Source: Deltaproteobacteria bacterium
GTDB lineage: Bacteria > Myxococcota_A > UBA9160 > SZUA-336
Assembly (NCBI GenBank): GCA_030624945.1
Contig: JAUXJB010000107.1
Coordinates: 1-5,892, forward strand
Direction: 5' to 3'
DNA: 5,892 bases
Position 1 is the first letter of the stretch, and each line of letters begins with the position of its first letter. Under the pieces are notes generated by a model. The model did not search any database. It was given only the letters and a program-made list of their open reading frames with translations, and was not told where the DNA came from. This document shows, piece by piece, positions 1 to 5,157 of this stretch. Both the position numbers and the translations under genes were made by a program.

Positions 1-312
1 GACGGCCGGGTCGAGCTCGAGACTGCCGCTCACATCGACCAGGGTGAGGTCCGCCTGCCGCACCTGCTCGAGGATGCCCGCCCCCACTCCGGGGGCGGCG
101 CAGAACAGGAGCTCGCTGCGCGCCAGCTCGGCGGGATCGAAGGCGCGAACCTCCACGGTCTGGCCCTGGAACTCGATCTCGGAGCCCGAGCGCGACGCGT
201 AGGCGCGTAGGTCTGCCACGGGAAAGCTCCGCTCTTCGAGTACATCCAGGATCTCGCCGCCGACCGCTCCCGTCGCACCGATGACGCCCACGCGATAGCC
301 GCGCTCGCCCAT
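1..312 (-). CDS. asd: Aspartate-semialdehyde dehydrogenase family protein, N-terminal 104 residues (runs off the left edge)
   Basis: Aspartate-semialdehyde dehydrogenase reduces aspartyl phosphate with NADPH in the cytoplasm, the branch point to lysine, threonine, methionine and isoleucine. Only the N-terminal Rossmann part is visible. It starts VGVIGATGAVGGE (residues 8-20), the family's nucleotide-binding glycine loop, followed by a VLEERSFPVADLRAYASRS-like stretch (24-42) that is also typical. The catalytic Cys and His lie outside the window. The ATG shares one base with the leuB stop (TGATG on the minus strand), indicating translational coupling; a GAGG lies about 10 bases upstream of the start. 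Oddity: where canonical enzymes read roughly D-N-S/T-S-A-x-R, this protein reads DVSGSLELD (93-101), so the phosphate-binding Arg is replaced by Glu99. That resembles the Usg-type paralogues (SSG motif). The fold assignment is firm; the enzymatic identity is less so. Confidence 0.85.
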   Translation of the reverse strand, partial: MGERGYRVGVIGATGAVGGEILDVLEERSFPVADLRAYASRSGSEIEFQGQTVEVRAFDPAELARSELLFCAAPGVGAGILEQVRQADLTLVDVSGSLELDPAV

Positions 313-1373
313 CAGCCCAGGGCCTCGCGCACGAGCTTGCCGGCCTCCCGGGTGCCGACCACCCGTCCGCCCGAGATGCTTGCGAGGTCGCTCGTCCGGT
401 AGCCGTCCTCGAGGAATCGCCCGACGGCTTCTCGCACGCGGGACGCCTCCTCGAGACGCTGCAGTCCGTACTCGAGCAACATGGCCACGGACAGGATCGC
501 GGCCAGAGGATTCGCCTGATCGCTCCCGGCGATGTCCGGCGCACTGCCGTGAACGGGCTCGAAGAGCCCCCTGCCCTCGTCGCCGATGCTGGCCGAGGGG
601 AGCATTCCGAGCGAGCCCGTGATCATGGCCGCCTCATCCGAGAGGATGTCGCCAAACAGATTCGGGCAGAGGACTACGTCGAAGCGCGCCGCCTCCCGGA
701 GCAGGTGCATGGAGGCGGCGTCGACGAGCAGATGCTCGAGCTCCACGTCGGGAAAGTCCGGAGCGACCTCCTCGACGATCTCGTTCCAGAAGGCGCAGAC
801 CTCGAGCACGTTCGCCTTGTGGATGTTGGTCAGGCGCTTGCGGCGATCCCGCGCGGCGCGGAACGCGAGTCGCGCGATGCGCCGCACCTCGTCCTCGTCG
901 TAGACCATGGTGTTGAGCGCGCGACGCTGCCCGTCCCTGTCCTGTCGGCCGCGCGGCTCTCCGTAATAGATCCCGCCCGTGAGCTCGCGCACGACCAGCA
1001 GATCGACGCCCGTGACGCACTCGGGCCGCAGCGGACTCGCGTCCTCGAGCGCGGGAATGACGGCGGCGGGACGGAGGTTCGCGTAGAGATCGAGCTCCTT
1101 CCGGAGGCGCAAGAGCCCGCGCTCCGGGCGCTTCGGAGGTGGGAGTGGATCCCACTTGGGCCCGCCAACCGCTCCCAGCAGGACCAGGCCCGTCTCTCGC
1201 GCGCGCCGCACCGTCTCATCCGAAACGGGAGCGCCCTCCGCGTCGATCGCACAGCCGCCGACGAGAGCGTCTTCCGTATCTACGTCCGGAGCGATCTGGC
1301 GCAGGACGGCGACGGCCTCTGCAGTGACCTCGGGCCCGATCCCGTCCCCCGGCAGTACGAGTACGCGTGGCAT
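312..1373 (-). CDS. leuB: 3-isopropylmalate dehydrogenase
   Basis: LeuB oxidatively decarboxylates 3-isopropylmalate to 2-oxoisocaproate with NAD+, the third step of leucine synthesis, as a cytoplasmic dimer. The 353-residue product has the usual length and all main landmarks: LPGDGIGPEV (7-16), substrate arginines Arg91 and Arg101 in the RKELDLYANLRP stretch, VRELTGGIYYG (128-138) with Arg129 and Tyr136, Lys186, Asp218, the metal aspartates Asp242 and Asp246 in NLFGDILSDEA, and EPVHGSAPDIAG (272-283), whose Asp280 marks NAD rather than NADP use. These roles are assigned by alignment from memory to the Thermus enzyme. The residue before the catalytic Lys is His185, where most LeuB proteins have Asp (VDKANVLE). 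The ATG start lies 19 bases after the leuA stop with only a weak GGGGA upstream, so reinitiation after leuA is likely. leuC and leuD are not adjacent. Confidence 0.96.
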   Translation of the reverse strand: MPRVLVLPGDGIGPEVTAEAVAVLRQIAPDVDTEDALVGGCAIDAEGAPVSDETVRRARETGLVLLGAVGGPKWDPLPPPKRPERGLLRLRKELDLYANLRPAAVIPALEDASPLRPECVTGVDLLVVRELTGGIYYGEPRGRQDRDGQRRALNTMVYDEDEVRRIARLAFRAARDRRKRLTNIHKANVLEVCAFWNEIVEEVAPDFPDVELEHLLVDAASMHLLREAARFDVVLCPNLFGDILSDEAAMITGSLGMLPSASIGDEGRGLFEPVHGSAPDIAGSDQANPLAAILSVAMLLEYGLQRLEEASRVREAVGRFLEDGYRTSDLASISGGRVVGTREAGKLVREALG

Positions 1374-1392
1374 GTCCGAGGAGTCCCCGCGC

Positions 1393-2937
1393 TCACACGC
1401 CCCGCAGCGAGGCCACGCCGGCGCTCTTTCGCTGCACGAGCTTGTTCAAGGCGTGAACGTAGGCCTTGGCGCTGGCCAGGATCACGTCGGTGTCGGCGGC
1501 CTGGCCGATCACGCGCAGCCCCTCCTCCTCCAGCGCGACGCTGACCTCCGCCTGGGCATCGATGCCTGCGGTCACGGCGTTGACCTGGTAGCGCAGGAGC
1601 CGCGCCTTGGTCTCGGTGAGCTCCTCGATCGCCTGAAAGATGGCATCTATCGGCCCCCCGCCCATCTTGGCGATCTTTCGCTCGTCTCCGTTGATGAGCA
1701 TCTCGACGGTGGCGGTGGGTGTCGCGAAGGTGCCACTCACCACCGAGAGGTTCTCCAGCTTGAAGTGTTCCTCGACCTGCAGCAGCTGGTCCGTGACCAG
1801 GGCTTCGATGTCCTCGTTGTAGATGGTCTTCTTGGAGTCCGCGAGGTCCTTGAAGCGCTTGAACGCCCCGTTGAAATCGAGCTTCTCCGGGTCAAAGCCG
1901 AGCTCCTTCAGCCGCTCGGCGAACGCGTGTCGGCCCGAGTGCTTTCCCAGAACGAGCTCCGTCTCGGCACGCCCCACCGACTCGGGCGTCATGATCTCGT
2001 AGGTGAGCTTGTTCGAGAGCACACCGTGCTGGTGGATGCCGGCCTCGTGCGCGAAGGCGTTGTCACCGACGATCGCCTTGTTCGGCGGGACCTGGATACC
2101 GATGACGGCAGATAGCATGCGGCTCGTGGAATAGATCTCCTTGGTGACGATACCGGTGTCACACCCTTCGAAGAACTCGTTGCGCGTCTTGAGCGCCATC
2201 ACGACCTCTTCCATCGACGTGTTCCCCGCGCGCTCGCCAATGCCGTTCACGGTACACTCGATCTGGCGCACACCCGCTTTGATGGCGGCCAACGAGTTCG
2301 CGACGGACAGACCCAGGTCGTCGTGGCAGTGCACCGAGAACCGGACGTCGTCGCCGGCCGCCAAGTTCGCGCGGAGGAAGCGGATGAGCTCCACGTACTC
2401 GTCGGGCGTCGTGTAGCCGACCGTATCGGGAACGTTGAGCGTGGTGGCCCCGGCATTGATGGCGCGCGCGTAGACCTGGACGAGGAACTCCCAATCGGAG
2501 CGGGTGGCATCTTCCGCCGAGAACTCGACATCCGCGCACAGGCCGCGCGCCCGCTTGACGGCGCGACCGACTTCTTCGAGCACCTGCTCCCTGGTCATGC
2601 GCAGCTTGTCCCGCATGTGGATCTCGGAGGTGGCGATGAAGGTGTGGATACGCGCGCGTTCCGCCTCTCGCACAGCCTCACCGGCCCGATCGACGTCCTC
2701 GTCGTTCGTGCGGGCCAGCCCGCAGATGATCGGTCCCTCGATCTGCCGGGCGATCTCGCGTACGGCCTCGAAATCCCCCTGGGAGGCGATCGGAAAGCCG
2801 GCCTCGATGGCATCGACGCCGAGCCTCGCGAGCTGGCGCGCGAGCAGGATCTTCTCCTCGAGATTCATGCTGCAACCCGGCGCTTGCTCGCCATCGCGCA
2901 GGGTCGTGTCGAAGATGAGGACTCGCTTATCGGACAT
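1393..2937 (-). CDS. leuA: 2-isopropylmalate synthase
   Basis: LeuA condenses acetyl-CoA with 2-oxoisovalerate, the committed step of leucine synthesis. The 514-residue protein has the full bacterial type-1 architecture. The TIM-barrel catalytic domain (about 1-275) contains FDTTLRDGEQ (9-18) with catalytic Arg14 and metal ligand Asp15, SEIHM (104-108), HCHDDLGL (203-210) with ligands His203 and His205, and NGIGERAGNT (231-240) with Asn239. Linker domains follow, including HEAGIHQHG (297-305) and LGKHSGRHAF (330-339). The C-terminal regulatory domain (about 390-502) ends in a DVILASAKAYVHALNKL-type helix; this domain normally carries leucine feedback inhibition, so allosteric control is expected. 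Citramalate synthase is a related alternative, but the overall pattern and leuB neighbour favour LeuA. The ATG lies inside the 3' end of pssA (11-base overlap). A strong GAGGAG (2948-2953) sits 10 bases upstream. Confidence 0.97.
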   Translation of the reverse strand: MSDKRVLIFDTTLRDGEQAPGCSMNLEEKILLARQLARLGVDAIEAGFPIASQGDFEAVREIARQIEGPIICGLARTNDEDVDRAGEAVREAERARIHTFIATSEIHMRDKLRMTREQVLEEVGRAVKRARGLCADVEFSAEDATRSDWEFLVQVYARAINAGATTLNVPDTVGYTTPDEYVELIRFLRANLAAGDDVRFSVHCHDDLGLSVANSLAAIKAGVRQIECTVNGIGERAGNTSMEEVVMALKTRNEFFEGCDTGIVTKEIYSTSRMLSAVIGIQVPPNKAIVGDNAFAHEAGIHQHGVLSNKLTYEIMTPESVGRAETELVLGKHSGRHAFAERLKELGFDPEKLDFNGAFKRFKDLADSKKTIYNEDIEALVTDQLLQVEEHFKLENLSVVSGTFATPTATVEMLINGDERKIAKMGGGPIDAIFQAIEELTETKARLLRYQVNAVTAGIDAQAEVSVALEEEGLRVIGQAADTDVILASAKAYVHALNKLVQRKSAGVASLRGV

Positions 2938-3730
2938 CGCTACCCGTCTCCTCTGGAGCTTCGATCATCGCGCTGGCTCTCTCGCGTCGGCGCAGCATGA
3001 ACCAGTACACGGGACCCGAGAAGAGGAATACAACGCCGAGCCCGAACATCATCGGCTCGTGGTTCAACAGAATCGCCACGGTGAAGAGCACCAGCGCCAC
3101 CAGAGTCGGGTAGGCGCGCTTCCCCTCGATCTTCACCATGCGCAGACTCGGGTACGGCACGGGGCTCACCATGAGCAGCGCCAGCACCGCAAAGCCGCCC
3201 GTGATCGGAAGGCCAAGGGCGGGGACAAACGGCGGCTCGAAGCCGATCCAGCTCACGAACCAGACCATCACCGCGACGAAGCCGCCCGCGAAGGTGGAGG
3301 GAAGGCCCTCGTAGTGGAGCTGATCCGTGCCGCGGGCCTTCACGTTGAAACGCGCGAGGCGCAACGCCGCGCAAAGCGCAAAGAGAGCCGCGATCAGCCA
3401 GCCCCGCGGGCCGAGCGGGATCAACGTCCAGTTGTAGAAAAGCAGTGCCGGTGCCAGACCGAAGGAGACCAGGTCCGACAGAGAGTCGTACTCCACCCCG
3501 AACGAGCTGGTCGAGCGCGTCATGCGAGCGATCCGCCCATCGAGCGTGTCTGCAACCCCGGCCAGCACGATGGCGAGGGCCGCGCCCTGGAAGTCGCCGC
3601 CTATGGAGAGCGCGATCGACCAGAACCCGAGCAGGAGGGCCGCGGTGGTGATCAGGTTCGGCAGCAGGTAGATGACCCGGCCTCGCTCCCTGTCGCTCGG
3701 CCGCCGCCTCTTTGCTCGCCGCGTCGCCAC
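2927..3730 (-). CDS. pssA: CDP-diacylglycerol--serine O-phosphatidyltransferase (phosphatidylserine synthase)
   Basis: PssA is an integral membrane enzyme transferring a phosphatidyl group from CDP-diacylglycerol to L-serine, the route to phosphatidylethanolamine. The 267-residue product shows the complete CDP-alcohol phosphotransferase signature D-x2-D-G-x2-A-R-x8-G-x3-D-x3-D: Asp61, Asp64, Gly65, Ala68, Arg69, Gly78, Asp82 and Asp86. A very basic N-terminus (1-18) precedes YLLPNLITTAALLLGF (21-36), and several hydrophobic segments follow (about 24-42, 48-60, 88-104, 110-125, 147-164, 177-190, 208-222, 228-246), with a charged cytoplasmic-type tail. The start is a GTG 11 bases after the ilvC stop; that spacer is nearly all G, with no clear AGGAG. 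The in-frame codons just upstream (CTG ACG GGG GCG GGG) include a possible CTG start. The usual partner psd, for PS decarboxylation, is not adjacent here. Confidence 0.95.
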   Translation of the reverse strand: MATRRAKRRRPSDRERGRVIYLLPNLITTAALLLGFWSIALSIGGDFQGAALAIVLAGVADTLDGRIARMTRSTSSFGVEYDSLSDLVSFGLAPALLFYNWTLIPLGPRGWLIAALFALCAALRLARFNVKARGTDQLHYEGLPSTFAGGFVAVMVWFVSWIGFEPPFVPALGLPITGGFAVLALLMVSPVPYPSLRMVKIEGKRAYPTLVALVLFTVAILLNHEPMMFGLGVVFLFSGPVYWFMLRRRERASAMIEAPEETGSDVR

Positions 3731-3741
3731 CCCCGCCCCCG

Positions 3742-4758
3742 TCAGTTCCTGTCCTTGTCGACCAGGCGCTGCGCCGCCAGCCAGGGCATCATCGCCCGCA
3801 GCCTGCGGCCCGTCTCCTCGAGCGGGTGCTCATCGCCTATGCGTGTCAGCGCCTTGAAGACGGGCTTGCCGACCTTGCTCTCCGTCAGCCACTCGCGGGC
3901 GAACTCGCCCGAGCGAATCTCCGCGAGGATCCGCTTCATCTCGGCCCGGGTCGCCTCGTCCACGATTCGAGGTCCGCGCGTGAGATCTCCGTACTGGGCG
4001 GTGTTCGAGACCGAGTAACGCATGTTGGTGATGCCGCCCTCGTAGATCAGATCGATGATGAGCTTCAACTCGTGAATACACTCGAAGTAGGCCATCTCGG
4101 GCGCGTACCCGGCCTCGACAAGCGTCTCGTAGCCCGCGGTCATGAGCGCCGTGAGACCGCCGCAGAGAACGGCCTGCTCCCCGAAGAGATCGGTCTCCGT
4201 CTCCTCCTGGATCGTGGTCTCGATGATCCCGGCGCGGCCGCCGCCGATCCCCTTGGCGTAGGCCAACCCCACCTGGAGGGTGTCCCCCGTGGGATCGCGG
4301 TCCACCGCCACGAGGCAGGGCACGCCGGCGCCGCGCGAGTAGGCATCCCGCACGAGATGCCCGGGGCCCTTGGGCGCCACCATGAAGGTGTTCACCCCTT
4401 CGCCAGGGGAGATGCACCCGAAGTGCAGATTGAACCCGTGCGCGAGCGCGAGGTAGTTGCCGGGCTTCAGGTTCGGTTCGATGTGCGCGACGTAGATTTC
4501 CGCCATGGTCTCGTCCGGCAGGGCCATCATCACCACGTCGCCGGCCGCCGCCGCGTCCGCGATCGACAGCACCGGGAGATCCTCTGCAGCGGCCTTCGGC
4601 CGGCTGTCCGAGCCCTCACGCAAGCCCACGACCACGTCAATCCCGCTGTCGCGGAGGTTGAGGGCGTGCGCGTGTCCCTGGCTCCCGTAGCCCAGGATCG
4701 CGACCGTCCGCCCCTCGAGCCGCGCGAGATCCGCGTCCTTGTCGTAGAACACCTTCAT
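3742..4758 (-). CDS. ilvC: Ketol-acid reductoisomerase (NADP+), class I
   Basis: IlvC isomerises and reduces 2-acetolactate or 2-aceto-2-hydroxybutyrate to the dihydroxy acids of the valine, leucine and isoleucine pathways, using Mg2+ and NADPH in the cytoplasm. The 338-residue length is that of the short class I form. It has [17 protein letters not shown] (23-39), the cofactor loop LREGSDS (46-52) whose Ser50 and Ser52 favour NADPH, AHGFN (106-110) with His107, APKGPGH (128-134) with Lys130, [10 protein letters not shown] with metal ligands Asp190 and Glu194, FECIHE with Glu226 and Glu230, and Ser251. These fall at canonical class I numbers when the ATG at 4758 is used, which supports that start. 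A GTG directly before it (4761) would add one residue. GAGGAG (4768-4773) is 9 bases from ATG and 6 from GTG. First gene of the tightly packed ilvC-pssA-leuA-leuB-asd run. Confidence 0.97.
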   Translation of the reverse strand: MKVFYDKDADLARLEGRTVAILGYGSQGHAHALNLRDSGIDVVVGLREGSDSRPKAAAEDLPVLSIADAAAAGDVVMMALPDETMAEIYVAHIEPNLKPGNYLALAHGFNLHFGCISPGEGVNTFMVAPKGPGHLVRDAYSRGAGVPCLVAVDRDPTGDTLQVGLAYAKGIGGGRAGIIETTIQEETETDLFGEQAVLCGGLTALMTAGYETLVEAGYAPEMAYFECIHELKLIIDLIYEGGITNMRYSVSNTAQYGDLTRGPRIVDEATRAEMKRILAEIRSGEFAREWLTESKVGKPVFKALTRIGDEHPLEETGRRLRAMMPWLAAQRLVDKDRN

Positions 4759-4767
4759 CACTCAAAG

Positions 4768-4773
4768 CTCCTC
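4768..4773 (-). promoter_or_regulatory. Shine-Dalgarno sequence of ilvC
   Basis: GAGGAG on the minus strand is a good match to the anti-Shine-Dalgarno complement. It lies 9 bases before the ATG at 4758 and 6 before the GTG at 4761, so it does not decide between them; homologue length and residue numbering favour the ATG. It begins directly after the hairpin at 4774-4791, so that structure could affect its accessibility. Confidence 0.7.
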
Positions 4774-4791
4774 GCCATCGTCTCCGATGGC
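4774..4791 (-). promoter_or_regulatory. Stem-loop with GAGA loop directly before the ilvC ribosome binding site
   Basis: On the minus strand this reads GCCATCG-GAGA-CGATGGC, a perfect 7-bp stem closed by a GAGA loop, which fits the stable GNRA tetraloop class. The next base downstream begins the ilvC GAGGAG. No U-run follows, so it is not an intrinsic terminator. It could tune translation initiation, stabilise a processed 5' end, or dock with a tetraloop receptor or protein. The base pairing is seen in the sequence; the role is inference. Confidence 0.5.
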
Positions 4792-4893
4792 CTCTTGCAA
4801 CACACCTGCCGGCACCGGACGGGAGAATGGACAGTCGAGCCCCCCGCGCAGCGTGTTGGACGACGCTCCGTCCGGGGGGTGTGGTTCGGGCGC

Positions 4894-5115
4894 TTACGCG
4901 TCGATCTGAGCCAGAATCTTCGCGATCTGATCTTTTCCGGCCAGCTTGCGCTTCTTGATCAGCTTGCGCTCGGTCTGCTCGGACGGACTCAGATGCATCT
5001 GGGAGTTCAGCTCGTCGAGCTGCTTCTCGAGCTCGAGATGTTGCTCCCAGAGCTGGCGCAGTTCCTCGTGGTTCGACAGGAAGGACTCGATCCGCGCCCG
5101 CTCTTCGTTCTCCAT
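4894..5115 (-). CDS. DUF465 (YdcH-like) small coiled-coil protein
   Basis: The 73-residue, Glu/Lys/Leu-rich soluble protein matches the DUF465 (YdcH/SlyX-like hairpin) pattern: an NHEELRQLWEQHLELEKQLDELN stretch (about 15-37), then a turn with HLSPSEQ (41-47), then ERKLIKKRKLAGKDQIAKIL (49-68). The HxxL...ExHxELxxxIxxL ... LTPxE ... LKKxKLxxKDxI layout is diagnostic, and the two halves are predicted to form an antiparallel helical hairpin. The family's biochemical role is not known to me. The ATG is preceded by GAGGG at an unusually short 3-base spacing. It lies 42 bases after tsaB and 135 before ilvC, on the same strand, so it may share a transcript with either. It has no signal peptide or membrane segment. 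Confidence 0.88.
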   Translation of the reverse strand: MENEERARIESFLSNHEELRQLWEQHLELEKQLDELNSQMHLSPSEQTERKLIKKRKLAGKDQIAKILAQIDA

Positions 5116-5157
5116 ATACCCTCAATCAATCCGGAGGTTTAACTCATTCAATCGAAG
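5116..5157 (-). promoter_or_regulatory. AT-richer gap with phased 11-bp direct repeat before the DUF465 gene
   Basis: This gap is visibly AT-richer than its surroundings. On the minus strand it carries GATTGAATGAG (5143-5153) and GATTGATTGAG (5121-5131), identical at 10 of 11 positions, with starts exactly 22 bp apart, about two helical turns. The second copy runs into the DUF465 ribosome binding site. Such an arrangement would suit an activator or repressor binding same-face direct repeats. A TATATG overlaps the start codon, but without a fitting -35 I do not call a promoter. The repeat is seen; the role is inference. Confidence 0.35.

Larger units (their letters stand above)
4759..4893 (-). 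other. 135-base intergenic leader before ilvC with competing inverted repeats
   Basis: This is by far the longest gap in the window; the other gaps are 42 bases or less. On the minus strand it contains CACACC (4878-4883) pairing with GGTGTG (4801-4806), enclosing CCGGACGG (4868-4875) pairing with CCGTCCGG (4815-4822). An inner AGCGT (4863-4867) pairs with ACGCT (4850-4854). A C6 run (4874-4879) could instead pair with a G6 run (4840-4845), excluding the outer stem. No U-tract is present and I see no convincing sigma-70 promoter. It may be the 5' leader of the ilvC operon transcript or a processing spacer. In GC-rich DNA some such pairings occur by chance. Confidence 0.4.

Noticed and set aside
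549..1544. Plus-strand open frame of about 331 codons opposite leuB
   Set aside because: No family resemblance; explained by LeuB codon bias on the other strand.
1156..2115. Plus-strand open frame of about 319 codons opposite leuA and leuB
   Set aside because: Crosses the leuA-leuB junction and is a mirror of their codons; no independent start signal or domain.
2504..4018. Plus-strand open frame of about 504 codons opposite leuA, pssA and ilvC
   Set aside because: Spans three well-supported opposite-strand genes and has a Ser/Arg-rich low-complexity translation typical of a shadow frame.
4814..4875. Intrinsic terminator after the DUF465 gene
   Set aside because: An inverted repeat is present, but the loop is long and no U-run follows on the minus strand.
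5025..5038. 14-bp palindrome tctcgagctcgaga
   Set aside because: Falls inside the DUF465 coding region and is explained by consecutive Leu-Glu codons (CTC GAG) in a coiled coil.
5111..5118. TATATG as a sigma-70 -10 box
   Set aside because: It overlaps the DUF465 start codon and no reasonable -35 element lies 16-18 bases upstream.
4637..5125. Minus-strand open frame overlapping the DUF465 gene, the leader and ilvC
   Set aside because: Arg/Ala-rich out-of-frame translation; the DUF465 and IlvC frames have clear family motifs.
3712..5142. Long plus-strand open frame of about 476 codons opposite ilvC and the DUF465 gene
   Set aside because: Antisense shadow of GC-rich coding DNA. Its translation shows no recognisable domain, while the minus strand encodes complete IlvC and DUF465 proteins.
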